Shown piece by piece: positions 1-7,706 of a DNA stretch of 64,000 nucleotides. The stretch is from positions 1-64,000 of the forward strand of contig CAKOSX010000003.1 in NCBI GenBank assembly GCA_934119935.1, given 5' to 3'. Source of the DNA: an uncultured Clostridia bacterium (GTDB lineage: Bacteria > Bacillota > Clostridia > TANB77 > CAG-508). The notes under the pieces were generated by a model that worked only from the letters and a program-made list of their open reading frames with translations, was not told the origin of the DNA and made no database searches. Numbering within the stretch: position 1 is the stretch's first letter; every line of letters begins with the position of its first letter. Made by a program: the position numbers and the translations under genes.

Positions 1-1
1 C

Positions 2-29
2 CCCAGTTGAATATAGAACTCAACTAGGG
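2..29. other. Inverted repeat downstream of mazF
   Basis: AGTTGA at 5-10 pairs with TCAACT at 20-25, extended by CCC (2-4) and GGG (27-29) around a one-base bulge. It lies about 90 bases beyond the mazF stop. It could be part of a terminator, but no T tract directly adjoins it in the mazF direction and the window ends here. Confidence 0.3.
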
Positions 30-120
30 TTTCCATAGAATTGTTTTTTTGTGTCTACTTTTTATTGACAACTTCAAGTTTAACACTTTTAGCTTTTCAA
101 GTCATAACAAACTACATTTT

Positions 121-472
121 TTATTCTTCTAGTCCGAAACTTACACCTAATGCGCTATTGATCCTATTCATCACGTTTACATCATCTATATGTCCAATTT
201 TCTCTTTCAACCTACTCTTATCAATTGTTCTAATTTGTTCTGCCAATACAATAGACTCAGTCTTTAACTTTGAATTTTCAGGTCCAATTTCAATATGCGT
301 TGGCAATTTGTTTTTACCCATTTGAGATGTTATTGCAGCCGCTATAACTGTTGGACTGTGTTTATTTCCCATATCGTTTTGTATTATAACAACAGGTCTT
401 ATCCCCCCGTTGTTCTGACCCCACTACAGGACTTAAATCAGCATAAAACATATCTCCTCTTTTTACTATCAT
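121..472 (-). pseudogene. mazF: MazF/PemK-family endoribonuclease toxin, frameshifted
   Basis: The reading starts at ATG 472 behind a GGGAG ribosome binding site and begins MIVKRGDMFYADLSPVVGSEQ, the classic MazF/EndoA opening. After GSEQ the frame is lost at a run of six G (plus-strand C at 403-408). One base fewer restores RPVVIIQNDMGN and the rest of the family, through LPTHIEI and EQIRTIDKSRL to the stop at 121. The whole would be about 116 aa, the normal length. MazF is a sequence-specific mRNA interferase. No MazE-type antitoxin lies immediately upstream; the preceding gene is a GerS-like membrane protein. The single-base excess in a homopolymer may be a real inactivating or phase-variable mutation or an assembly error. 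The family assignment is secure; the functional state is not. Confidence 0.85.
403..408 (-). other. G6 homopolymer at the mazF frameshift
   Basis: Read on the minus strand this is CAA followed by CGGGGGGATAAG. With five G the codons read Gln-Arg-Gly-Ile-Arg-Pro, matching the family's GSEQxGIRPV core. With six G the frame is broken. This is the only lesion needed to explain the two mazF reading-frame fragments. Confidence 0.7.
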
Positions 473-546
473 ATTGTTCACTCCCATTATTTCTATAACT
501 AAGATTTGTTTTTTGATATATTTTAAATAAGAGTCTTTGAGATAAA

Positions 547-1185
547 TTATTTTAGTTCTATCTCATTGTATAATATGTAAACTATTGTATTTTTGTTATT
601 GTCCATTATTGATAATTGTGTTGGTTTAAGCGTTTTTTTGTCTAAAATTAGCTCTTCTATAGCAATCTTTTTATCATTTTTTCTTCTTATTTGCATTATT
701 ATTTTTTCATTTTTTTCCGATATTCCTTTTTGTGTAGAATTTTTATATTCCTCAATAAAAGAATTCAGCCATAGTATATTACTCTCGATATATGGATAAT
801 TATTATATATTTTTTCTAAATTTAATTTGCTATTTTCTACTTTTAATGATGAATCTTTGTATGTAATTTTTACTCCCTTAATGTTCCCTGGTTCAATCAC
901 TTCTTGTTCATCGTTTTCCTCTTGATGACTCTGTTTTATTAAATATTTATTACTATTCTTATTACTATTTACTGTAACTTCTATTGTCGCAGTATATGAT
1001 TTAATATTTAAAATATAATCTTCAACTTCCTCTAAAGTTTTGTTAAGATTATTATTGCCAATATTCATAGTTTCATAACTTTTTTTAAAAAAAATAATTG
1101 AAATTATGGTCAATAGGATAGCAATTGCTACTATAATAAATAAAATAAATAAAAATTTTTTTGATTTTAAAAATTTAACATTCAT
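547..1185 (-). CDS. GerS-like membrane-anchored protein
   Basis: A 212-aa protein with a basic N-terminus, one membrane segment (about residues 10-34) and an outward-facing domain. It has no lipobox Cys, so it is anchored by the helix. The outer domain reads LEEVEDYILNIKSYTATIEV, then VNSNKNSNKYLIKQ, and later LILDKKTLKPTQLSIMDNN. That pattern of two-residue strand repeats resembles the LolA-like fold of clostridial germination lipoprotein GerS relatives. In Clostridioides difficile GerS works with the amidase CwlD during spore cortex modification, and a CwlD gene lies at 26050-26769. The start has GGGAG nine to ten bases upstream. The gene sits between dusB and mazF on the same strand. The family call comes from memory of the motif style and is moderate; an uncharacterised membrane protein is the alternative. 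Confidence 0.5.
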   Translation of the reverse strand: MNVKFLKSKKFLFILFIIVAIAILLTIISIIFFKKSYETMNIGNNNLNKTLEEVEDYILNIKSYTATIEVTVNSNKNSNKYLIKQSHQEENDEQEVIEPGNIKGVKITYKDSSLKVENSKLNLEKIYNNYPYIESNILWLNSFIEEYKNSTQKGISEKNEKIIMQIRRKNDKKIAIEELILDKKTLKPTQLSIMDNNKNTIVYILYNEIELK

Positions 1186-1269
1186 ACAACAAAACTCCCA
1201 ATATATTTAATAATAATAATAATAATATATTTTGAAGAATAAAAAAAATACTATTAATATAGCAAAAAT

Positions 1270-1382
1270 AACAAAACTAATTTAATTTTAAAAATTACAG
1301 TACTGTACTCTTGGTTGGATCTCCTCCGGCTTCCCCAAAAGGCTAGCTCGGGCTTTATTTTTAAAATTCAATTAGTTTTGTT
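1270..1382. repeat. Hairpin-core repeat element, copy 1
   Basis: The outer arms AACAAAACTAATT (1270-1282) and AATTAGTTTTGTT (1370-1382) pair perfectly. They continue inward through an AATTTTAAAAAT/ATTTTTAAAATT arm, giving about 26 bp with one mismatch. The enclosed core contains CTCTTGG, CTCC, CCGG, CCCCAAAAGG and AGCTCGGG. The core also occurs at 9897-10002 and, inverted, at 34839-34938, whereas the outer arms differ in sequence but still pair. It lies between dusB and the GerS-like gene. Confidence 0.75.
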
Positions 1383-1405
1383 AAAATGCTTTAATTAAAA
1401 ATTAA

Positions 1406-1436
1406 TCGCCCAAAAATGGGCGTCCCTATTGGGCGA
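1406..1436 (-). repeat. CGCCCAA/TTGGGCG palindromic element, copy 1
   Basis: TCGCCCAA and TTGGGCGA form an 8-bp stem around a smaller GGGACGCCC hairpin. It overlaps the 3' end of dusB: the last codons (Phe-Ala-Gln-stop) are read from TTCGCCCAATAG within it. On the minus strand the inner hairpin is followed by ATTTTT, so it may also act as a weak terminator. Related copies are at 16782-16811 and 26949-26979. Confidence 0.7.
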
Positions 1437-2382
1437 AATACTCTTTTAAGCATTTACGTACTTCTTCTTCAGTTTCCATTGTGTTTATTTTACTTCTAAA
1501 ACAGCTTGAATCTGGCATGCTTTTTGTGTATGCAGAGATATGTTTTCTCATCTCTTTTACGGCTATGTTTTCTCCTTTTTCTTCTATTTCTAATTCTAAA
1601 TGCTTTAATATCGTCTCATATTTTTCTTCGTTTGTTGGTTTTGGTATGCAAATGCCATTTTGTAGATATTGTACTGTTTCTCTAAATATCCATGGATTTC
1701 CGAATGCTCCTCTGCCTATCATTATGGCATCTACTCCACTTTGTTGTAATCTTTCTTTTGCTATCTCTCTACTCGTAATGTCTCCGTTTCCTATTACCGG
1801 AATGTTAACACTTTCTTTTACCTGTTTTATTATGTTCCAGTCTGCTTCTCCGGAATAGTATTGGCTTCTAGTTCTTCCATGTACTGTTATAGCTGATGCA
1901 CCTGCTTTTTCTGCTATTTTAGCAGCTTCCACAGCTACAATGTTATCTGTATCCCATCCCGTTCTCATTTTTACTGTTACTGGCACCTTAGAATTTGCGA
2001 CTGCAGTTTCTATTATTTGTTTTACTAATTCTAAATTTAATAACAATCTGCTTCCATCACCATTTTTCACAACTTTTGGTGCTGGACATCCCATGTTTAT
2101 ATCTACAATATCTGCAAATTCACTCACATATTTACTTGCATATGCAATTGCCTCAGCATCACTTCCAAATATCTGAACAGCTAACGGTCTTTCCTTATCG
2201 CATGTTTTCAATAATAATTCTGTTTTTTCATCATTATACAATAATGCTTTAGCACTTACCATTTCTGTATATACAAGTCCTGCCTTATTTTCTTTGCATA
2301 TCAATCTAAATGGCAGGTCTGTAATACCTGCCATTGGTGCTAAAAATATATTATTTTCTAGATTAACATTTCCTATCTTCAA
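1426..2382 (-). CDS. dusB: tRNA-dihydrouridine synthase, DusB type
   Basis: A 318-aa flavoenzyme of the Dus family, which reduces uridines in the tRNA D-loop using FMN and NADPH. Visible signatures are the N-terminal APMAGITDLPFR, QIFGSDAEAIAYAS, the active-site DINMGCPAPKVVKNGDGSRLL with its catalytic Cys, TVKMRTGWD, TVHGRTRSQYYSGEADW, PVIGNGDI and the FMN-phosphate loop IMIGRGAFGNPWIF. The length is normal. The start is TTG at 2382 with GAGGT six bases upstream; a later ATG would remove the APMAG region. It follows rodA by about 105 bases on the same strand and probably belongs to the minD-minE-rodA transcript. Its last three codons and stop fall inside a palindromic repeat. Confidence 0.96.
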   Translation of the reverse strand: MKIGNVNLENNIFLAPMAGITDLPFRLICKENKAGLVYTEMVSAKALLYNDEKTELLLKTCDKERPLAVQIFGSDAEAIAYASKYVSEFADIVDINMGCPAPKVVKNGDGSRLLLNLELVKQIIETAVANSKVPVTVKMRTGWDTDNIVAVEAAKIAEKAGASAITVHGRTRSQYYSGEADWNIIKQVKESVNIPVIGNGDITSREIAKERLQQSGVDAIMIGRGAFGNPWIFRETVQYLQNGICIPKPTNEEKYETILKHLELEIEEKGENIAVKEMRKHISAYTKSMPDSSCFRSKINTMETEEEVRKCLKEYFAQ

Positions 2383-2487
2383 ATCTTACCTCGTTTTTAT
2401 TTTATATTTTTATTTTAGATAATATTATGATTACAAATTGAAAAGAATAAAAATTGATGCATATCAAATTATAATTTCTTTCAATTG

Positions 2488-3594
2488 TTAATCTATAAAT
2501 ATTGCCTTTTGTCTTCTTCCACTTATATTTAGTAAAAGTCCTATCATCATTAAGTTTGTTAGTAACGAGCTTCCTCCATAGCTTACAAATGGTAATGGAA
2601 CACCTGTAATTGGAAGAAGTCCCATAGTCATTCCTATATTTTCTGCCATATGGAATAAGAAAATTCCCGCAATTCCAATTGAAATATATGATCCTAAATT
2701 GTTTTTTGCCGTTTTAGCAATAAATACGGTTCTTGTAATTAACACAACATATGTGATTATAACTGTTGCTGCAATTATAAAGCCCATTTCTTCCCCAACT
2801 ACGGCAAATATAAAGTCTGTAGTCTTTGGGTATAAGAACCCAAGTTGTGTCTGGTTTCCTTTTAAAACTCCCATTCCAAGAAATTCGCCTGCACCAATTG
2901 CAAGTTTAGACTGAATAACATTGTATCCAGCTCCTCTTGGATCTAAATTAGGATTTAGGAATACATCGATTCTTGTCTTTGCATGTTCTGGTAGTACAAA
3001 GTAATACAGTGTTGGTAATAAAATAACCGTTAACAATATTCCTGTTATAATATACCTTTTTTTGATTCCCGCTGTGAATAGAATAAATATTGTTGCAATA
3101 ACAAATGTTATGGCTGTACCATAATCTGGTTGTTTTACGATTAATAATACTGGAACTGCAACAATAATTAATGCCATGAGCAACCTTGTTGGTCTGCTAA
3201 TTTGGTCTTTTCCTTTTTCCTGAATTTTTGAAATATATGTTGATAATGTTATAATAACAATTACTTTTGCAAACTCTGCTGGTTGTATTGATATAGATCC
3301 GATATTAAACCAACTCGTTGCACCATTTACACTCTTAGTAAACAATACCGCAACTAATGAAATAAGCATTATTACATATAAGATTGGCGATATTTTCGAA
3401 ATTGTATTATAATCAATAAATATTAAAATTAACATTATTGGAATGCTTATAGCAAGCCACATTATTTGCTTTTTAAATTCTTCATAATCAGAGCCTTGGG
3501 TTGCTGAGAACAGTGCAACCAAACCAACTGCTAAAAGTACAATCACGCAAACAAGAATGCCCCAATCCATATTTTTTAATATTTTTCTAATCAT
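2488..3594 (-). CDS. rodA: Rod shape-determining protein RodA (SEDS glycosyltransferase)
   Basis: A 368-aa polytopic membrane protein of the SEDS family (RodA/FtsW/SpoVE), which polymerises lipid II into glycan strands for wall elongation. About ten hydrophobic segments are visible. Family motifs are SWFNIGSISIQPAEFAKV, KQPDYGTA, the extracellular YNVIQSKLAIGAGEFLGMG, TDFIFAVVGEEMGF and the C-terminal LPITGVPLPFVSYGGSS. The GSISIQPAEFAK and PLPFVSYGGSS forms fit RodA better than FtsW. The start ATG has GAGGTG upstream. It is 14 bases from minE and belongs to the minD-minE-rodA unit, joining division-site selection and elongation in one operon. Confidence 0.95.
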   Translation of the reverse strand: MIRKILKNMDWGILVCVIVLLAVGLVALFSATQGSDYEEFKKQIMWLAISIPIMLILIFIDYNTISKISPILYVIMLISLVAVLFTKSVNGATSWFNIGSISIQPAEFAKVIVIITLSTYISKIQEKGKDQISRPTRLLMALIIVAVPVLLIVKQPDYGTAITFVIATIFILFTAGIKKRYIITGILLTVILLPTLYYFVLPEHAKTRIDVFLNPNLDPRGAGYNVIQSKLAIGAGEFLGMGVLKGNQTQLGFLYPKTTDFIFAVVGEEMGFIIAATVIITYVVLITRTVFIAKTAKNNLGSYISIGIAGIFLFHMAENIGMTMGLLPITGVPLPFVSYGGSSLLTNLMMIGLLLNISGRRQKAIFID

Positions 3595-3608
3595 CGGACA
3601 CCTCTCAT

Positions 3609-4259
3609 TTATTCTTCATCAGAATTTTTTGTTTCTTCCTCTGAAGTTTCTTCTTCATCATTTGTTTCAGTTTCTTGAACTTCATCTTTCTGCTCTACTT
3701 CACCATTTTGCTCTTCTTCACCTGTTTCAGTGTTTTCGCATTCTTTTTCTGCTTTATCTTCTAATTTATTTTGCTCTTTATTTTTGTTGTTTGCCTTTTC
3801 TTTTTTCTTATTTTTATTTGCATCATTTTCTGTATCAGCAGTTTTATCTTCACTACTGTTTTCTATTTTATCATCTTTACTTTCTTCTTTTTTCTCTTCT
3901 TTCTTTTCCTCTTTTTTATTTTCTTCTTTTGTTTCTTTTTCTATATTTTTTTCTTTTTTCATTTCTTCTTTTATTCCGGCGATTGGAATATTTGCATATA
4001 GCGCTGGTGCTCCCATTGTACCATCTTCATTAGTCTTATTAGTTAGACGTACGTCTATATCATTTTCATCAACATCTATATACTTTTTTATAACTTCTAT
4101 TATCTCTTGTCTCATCATGTCTAAGAAGTCAGCTGAAACATTTGCCCTATCTTGCATTAAAACTAGATGCAACCTTTCTTTTGCTGTGTCCTTAGATTTT
4201 TCTTCTATTTGATCTTTTCTTCCAATCTTTTTAAAGAAATTAATTACGTTCTCAAACAT
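3609..4259 (-). CDS. minE: Cell division topological specificity factor MinE with long charged tail
   Basis: Residues 1-95 are MinE: an N-terminal membrane-targeting helix (MFENVINFFKKIG), the anti-MinCD contact region (AKERLHLVLMQDRANVSADFL) and the topological specificity domain (MRQEIIEVIKKYIDVDENDI). MinE stimulates MinD ATPase and sets Min oscillation. Unlike ordinary MinE (about 85-110 aa), the protein continues for about 120 residues of Glu/Lys/Asn/Asp low-complexity sequence (KEEKKEEKKEES and similar) with no hydrophobic core, probably disordered. The start has GGAGGG close upstream. It is 13 bases from minD. The tail could be a linker or a charge shield; its role is unknown. Confidence 0.93.
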   Translation of the reverse strand: MFENVINFFKKIGRKDQIEEKSKDTAKERLHLVLMQDRANVSADFLDMMRQEIIEVIKKYIDVDENDIDVRLTNKTNEDGTMGAPALYANIPIAGIKEEMKKEKNIEKETKEENKKEEKKEEKKEESKDDKIENSSEDKTADTENDANKNKKKEKANNKNKEQNKLEDKAEKECENTETGEEEQNGEVEQKDEVQETETNDEEETSEEETKNSDEE

Positions 4260-4272
4260 TATGTACCCTCCA

Positions 4273-5067
4273 CTATTTTTTTCTGAATATGCCTTTTATT
4301 TTGGTAAAAAATCCTTCATCTCTGCCCGGAATTGTAACATCAATATTTTCACCAAGAATTCTTCTTGCAATTTCTAAATATGCTTTTCCTGATGGAGCTT
4401 TTTTGTTTATTACTGCAGGTTCTCCTTTATTTGTTTGAGTAATTATAAACTCATCGTCTGGTACAACGCCTAAAAGATTGATTGATAGTAAGTCAACAAT
4501 ATCGTCAACATCCATCATCTCTCCTTTTTTAACCATGTTTGGTCTTAATCTATTTACAATTAGCTCTGGATTTCTAATCTCAGACGCTTCTAGTAATCCT
4601 ATAATTCTGTCTGCATCCCTGATTGAAGATATTTCTGCATTTGTTACTACTATAGCTCTGTCTGCTCCTGCGATTGCATTTTTGAAGCCTTGCTCTATTC
4701 CAGCAGGACAGTCGATTATAATATAGTCAAATTCCTCTTTTAGTTTGCTAGTTAGTTCTTTCATTTGTTCTTCATTTATAGCGCTTTTATCTCTAGTTTG
4801 AGCAGCTGGTAATAGGAATAACTGTTCAAACCTTTTATCTTTTATAAGGGCTTGTCTTAGTTTACATTTTTCTTCAACAACATCTACTATATCGTATACT
4901 ATTCTGTTTTCTAGTCCCATTACAACATCAAGGTTTCTAAGGCCAATATCAGTATCTACTAATACAACTTTTTTTCCTTTTAGGGCAAGAGCAGAACCAA
5001 GATTTGCTGTTGTAGTTGTTTTTCCTACTCCACCTTTTCCTGATGTTATTACTATAACCTCTCCCAT
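4273..5067 (-). CDS. minD: Septum site-determining ATPase MinD
   Basis: A 264-aa ParA/MinD ATPase. The deviant Walker A motif SGKGGVGKTT is at residues 9-18, with DTDIGLRNLDVVMGLENR following and the DCPAGIEQGF Walker B region further on. The protein ends in an amphipathic membrane-targeting helix, FFTKIKGIFRKK. MinD recruits MinC/MinE to the membrane to position the septum. I chose ATG 5067 over an in-frame ATG at 5079 because the GGAGG Shine-Dalgarno (5073-5077) lies between them, correctly spaced only for 5067, and family proteins begin MGExIVxTSGKGG. It is the first gene of the minD-minE-rodA unit. No minC is present in the window. Confidence 0.96.
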   Translation of the reverse strand: MGEVIVITSGKGGVGKTTTTANLGSALALKGKKVVLVDTDIGLRNLDVVMGLENRIVYDIVDVVEEKCKLRQALIKDKRFEQLFLLPAAQTRDKSAINEEQMKELTSKLKEEFDYIIIDCPAGIEQGFKNAIAGADRAIVVTNAEISSIRDADRIIGLLEASEIRNPELIVNRLRPNMVKKGEMMDVDDIVDLLSINLLGVVPDDEFIITQTNKGEPAVINKKAPSGKAYLEIARRILGENIDVTIPGRDEGFFTKIKGIFRKK

Positions 5068-5147
5068 AGAATCCTCCATTTCTTACTAACTCTTAACAAT
5101 ATATCACAAACTTTTATAGATTTTTTAATCCATAATTTTCTACTAAT

Positions 5148-5189
5148 ATATTATACGTAAATGGGCAAAAAGTCAAGTAAAATTGGGCA
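5148..5189 (-). promoter_or_regulatory. minD promoter with flanking direct repeats
   Basis: On the minus strand TTGACT (5171-5176) is 17 bases from TAATAT (5148-5153), or 15 from TATAAT at 5150-5155. The hexamer TGCCCA occurs twice (5162-5167 and 5184-5189), 22 bp apart, flanking the -35 box. Two turns of helix between direct repeats suits a regulator binding one face. The promoter call is fair; the operator is speculative. Confidence 0.55.
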
Positions 5190-5246
5190 TTTTGTGAAAT
5201 TTACAAATTATGTGTGTAAAACTATTTCAAAGTCATTCTTGAATAA

Positions 5247-5303
5247 AAAGAAAAAAATAAACCGCCTAAAAAGAGAAATAAATTTCCAAATTTTAGGTGG
5301 TTT
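5247..5303 (-). terminator. Rho-independent terminator of the FGE-like gene
   Basis: On the minus strand AACCACCTAAAA pairs with TTTTTAGGCGGTT, allowing G-U, and is followed by TTTATTTTTTT. It lies just downstream of the stop of the 5326-6576 gene and isolates it from minD. Confidence 0.75.
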
Positions 5304-5325
5304 AAGTGTTAACCATTACTTTTTC

Positions 5326-6576
5326 CTACCAAAGTGAAACTCTGAAACCAACATCTTGTAGATAGTGTTCAATTGTATCGTAGCTACGGAAAGATGCAGG
5401 ACCTTCTGTGCCTGTGCACCCCCAGCCCCCACCTCGGCAAGAGCAAGGTGCACTTGTAATAGATGTATTTTCCAGGTTCCATTCATATACATTTCCAGCC
5501 ATATCATATATGTTCATCACTTTATTTTGTTCAGACGTTCCTGTTGTTACTATTATACCATTTCCATTTGACGTTTGACTTATTTTCTTTAAATTTTTAT
5601 CTACAAAAATTTCGGTTACCGTTGTTGCTTGATTCCATACAGAATTTAAAGTCCAATTTGAAATTGTTGCATATTTGCTATTTGTGTTTAATTTATATAC
5701 AGACTCTCTATAATTTCCAATTGTTGTACTAGCTGATGTCAATATATTTTCCTCTATATTTCCATTATTATGCATAAAAGCAAGCACCAGATCCCATTGC
5801 ACACCAAACATTAAACTGCTATTATAACTTCCCGAATTTACTTTTTCTGCTAATTTTTGTGCTTGTGTTCTTGTTACATATGTGTATGGATACACAGTTT
5901 CCTTTGTTACCGGTGTTGCTGTTGGAGTAACATATTTTCCATTTGAATTTTTTTCCGAATTGTCAGTTCTAAATTTTTCGATCCCAGCCTCATATCTGCC
6001 TACATAAAATCCACCATTTTGATAAACACTTTTTAGCATTTTCTTTTTTAATGTATAATATTCGCTTTCTGTTAGCCATCCCTCATTTGCTGTATCTTCT
6101 GCCCATGTATCTGAATAAGTTGTATTGTTTCTATAAACATTTGTATATGTGTGTAAATCATTTTCTATTTTTGTATATTCATCATCTGTAAAATTTGTTA
6201 TATTTAATCCAGCTGTAGGATAAACTGTTAAATTCTTTGGAACTTCTACCCACACATACTGGTTTTTATCTTTATCCTCTATAACAAGTCCTTTGCTCAA
6301 ATCAGTTCCTGGGACCTTCTTAAATGAATCATCAGGCAGATACGGCGTTGTCTCTGCCGTTGATTGTAGCGTCCCCTTTATCTCGTCTGCCAATTCTTCC
6401 AAGTTATTTAGCGGTTTCTCGTAAGTTTCCTTCGCAACAAGTTCACTTTTTAATTGCCCTTGTCTTAATGTTGCAGCAATCATGTATCCCGTTGACAGAA
6501 CTGTCACAAAAAACAATACTGTTACCAATACAACCGTTGAAATTGAACCTCTATCATCTTTCAAAATTTTTTTCAT
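5326..6576 (-). CDS. Membrane-anchored SUMF1/formylglycine-generating-enzyme-like protein (C-type-lectin fold)
   Basis: A 416-aa protein with a short basic start followed by GSISTVVLVTVLFFVTVL, a single membrane or pilin-like segment (about residues 11-34), then an extracellular domain. The C-terminal half has FGE/SUMF1 landmarks: YVGRYEAG, SLMFGVQWDLVLAFMH, IYDMAGNVYEWNLE, CRGGGWGCTG, FRSYD and the terminal DVGFRVSLW. True FGE enzymes oxidise a sulfatase Cys, but this fold is also used for binding, for example in variable proteins of diversity-generating retroelements. A catalytic Cys pair of FGE type cannot be assigned confidently. The start has AAGGA upstream. It has its own promoter (6611-6638) and terminator and is divergent from the por operon. 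The last about 40 codons are richer in G than the rest. No reverse transcriptase or template repeat is in the window. Confidence 0.8.
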   Translation of the reverse strand: MKKILKDDRGSISTVVLVTVLFFVTVLSTGYMIAATLRQGQLKSELVAKETYEKPLNNLEELADEIKGTLQSTAETTPYLPDDSFKKVPGTDLSKGLVIEDKDKNQYVWVEVPKNLTVYPTAGLNITNFTDDEYTKIENDLHTYTNVYRNNTTYSDTWAEDTANEGWLTESEYYTLKKKMLKSVYQNGGFYVGRYEAGIEKFRTDNSEKNSNGKYVTPTATPVTKETVYPYTYVTRTQAQKLAEKVNSGSYNSSLMFGVQWDLVLAFMHNNGNIEENILTSASTTIGNYRESVYKLNTNSKYATISNWTLNSVWNQATTVTEIFVDKNLKKISQTSNGNGIIVTTGTSEQNKVMNIYDMAGNVYEWNLENTSITSAPCSCRGGGWGCTGTEGPASFRSYDTIEHYLQDVGFRVSLW

Positions 6577-6610
6577 TGGAATCCTTCTTTCTCTTTTTTA
6601 ATACTTATAT

Positions 6611-6638
6611 ATTATAATAAATTCATTAAATAAGTCAA
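6611..6638 (-). promoter_or_regulatory. Sigma-A promoter for the FGE-like gene
   Basis: On the minus strand TTGACT (6633-6638) is 16 bases from TATAAT (6611-6616), about 35 bases upstream of the start codon. Confidence 0.65.
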
Positions 6639-6679
6639 TAAATTTTCTATATTATTTGCCGAATTGTCGTTCACTATTC

Positions 6680-6708
6680 TTGACATGTGAGCTAAATAAG
6701 AATATACT
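6680..6708 (+). promoter_or_regulatory. Sigma-A promoter of the por operon
   Basis: A perfect TTGACA (6680-6685), a 17-base spacer and TATACT (6703-6708). Transcription would start near 6715, giving a leader of about 90 bases before porC with no obvious hairpin. Confidence 0.8.
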
Positions 6709-6805
6709 GAATATGTTAATTTTGTGCTACTTTTATAGTTTTACCAATTATAAAAAATTTATAATTTTAGTACAGTGTAACTTTTAAGAAAGGAGATTTT
6801 TTTAA

Positions 6806-7387
6806 GTGGAAAATTTGGTAGAAATTAGATGGCACGGTAGAGGTGGCCAAGGTGCTAAAACAGCTTCTCTTTTGCTTGCAGATGCGGCATTTAACACTGG
6901 TAAATATATTCAAGGTTTTCCTGAGTATGGTCCAGAGAGAATGGGAGCCCCAATTACAGCTTACAATCGTATTAGCAATAGTCCTATTGTTATTCATAGC
7001 AATATTTATGAGCCTGATTATGTTGTAGTTGTTGATGACACTCTTTTAGAAACTGTTGATGTAACTGCTGGTCTTAAAGAAACCGGAGCCATAGTAATAA
7101 ACACAGTGAAAGATGCAGATTATTTAAAGAAAGCGTTAAAAGGATATAAAGGTGGAATTTATTGCATAGACGCAAGGAAAGTTTCTGAAGAGACTTTAGG
7201 AAGATATTTTCCAAATACTCCTATGCTTGCTGCTGTTGTTAAAGTTGCAAATATTATGGATGAAAAGGACTTTCTAAATGATATGAAAGGTTCATTCAAG
7301 CATAAATTTGCTAAGAAACCTGAAGTTATAGAAGGAAATATGAAAGCCTTAGAAATGGCTTTAAATGAAGTAAAAAAGATTAATTAA
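6806..7387 (+). CDS. porC: 2-oxoacid (pyruvate):ferredoxin oxidoreductase gamma subunit
   Basis: A 193-aa gamma subunit. Signatures are IRWHGRGGQGAKTAS near the N-terminus, GFPEYGPERMGAP and the DYVVVVDDTLL strand. In this enzyme family gamma shapes the CoA-binding region and helps couple the TPP reaction to ferredoxin reduction. The start is GTG at 6806, ten bases after AAGGAG; no better ATG exists before the WHGRGGQG motif. It is the first gene of porC-porD-porA-porB, all on the plus strand against the general trend. Pyruvate is the likely substrate because it is the common central-metabolic case, but related 2-ketoisovalerate enzymes look alike. Confidence 0.93.
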   Translation: MENLVEIRWHGRGGQGAKTASLLLADAAFNTGKYIQGFPEYGPERMGAPITAYNRISNSPIVIHSNIYEPDYVVVVDDTLLETVDVTAGLKETGAIVINTVKDADYLKKALKGYKGGIYCIDARKVSEETLGRYFPNTPMLAAVVKVANIMDEKDFLNDMKGSFKHKFAKKPEVIEGNMKALEMALNEVKKIN

Positions 7388-7399
7388 GGAGGTAAAATT

Positions 7400-7705
7400 A
7401 TGTCTGAAATGCATATAGATAAAAACACACCAGCAAATGAATTAACGCCAGGCGGAATTATTTATCAAGCTGGGAATGCTAGAGAATTCAAGACAGGCGA
7501 CTGGAGAAGTATGTACCCAGTATGGATCCCAGAAAAGTGCACACAATGCGGATTGTGCTTCCCAGTTTGTCCAGATGACTCTATTCCTGTTAATAAAGAA
7601 TGTAAAAGAGAAGATTTCGATTATGACTATTGCAAGGGATGTGGAGTTTGTAGCAAGGTTTGCCCTTTCGGTGCAATAGAAATGAAGGAAGGAGTTGGAA
7701 AATAA
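7400..7705 (+). CDS. porD: Pyruvate:ferredoxin oxidoreductase delta subunit (2[4Fe-4S] ferredoxin)
   Basis: A 101-aa delta subunit with two complete [4Fe-4S] motifs, CTQCGLCFPVCP and CKGCGVCSKVCP, that pass electrons from the TPP site to external ferredoxin. The N-terminal extension containing ELTPGGIIYQAGN and TGDWRSMYPVW is typical of PorD. An AAGGAGG site precedes the ATG. It is 12 bases downstream of porC. Confidence 0.95.
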   Translation: MSEMHIDKNTPANELTPGGIIYQAGNAREFKTGDWRSMYPVWIPEKCTQCGLCFPVCPDDSIPVNKECKREDFDYDYCKGCGVCSKVCPFGAIEMKEGVGK

Positions 7706-7706
7706 T

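Noticed and set aside
1208..1230. TAA/ATA microsatellite upstream of the GerS-like gene
   Set aside because: A short trinucleotide run is unremarkable in DNA of this composition and no function can be tied to it.
3557..4212. Several plus-strand open frames rich in Phe, Leu and Ser opposite minE
   Set aside because: They are the complement of the Glu/Lys low-complexity tail of MinE, have no ribosome binding sites, and overlap an obvious gene.
5316..5507. Small minus-strand frame overlapping the end of the FGE-like gene
   Set aside because: It is a different frame of the same strand with no ribosome binding site; the FGE frame carries the recognisable domain through to GFRVSLW.
7695..7706. 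TTG start for porA giving an overlap with porD
   Set aside because: The GGAG site abuts this codon. ATG 7707 fits both the spacing and the family N-terminus.
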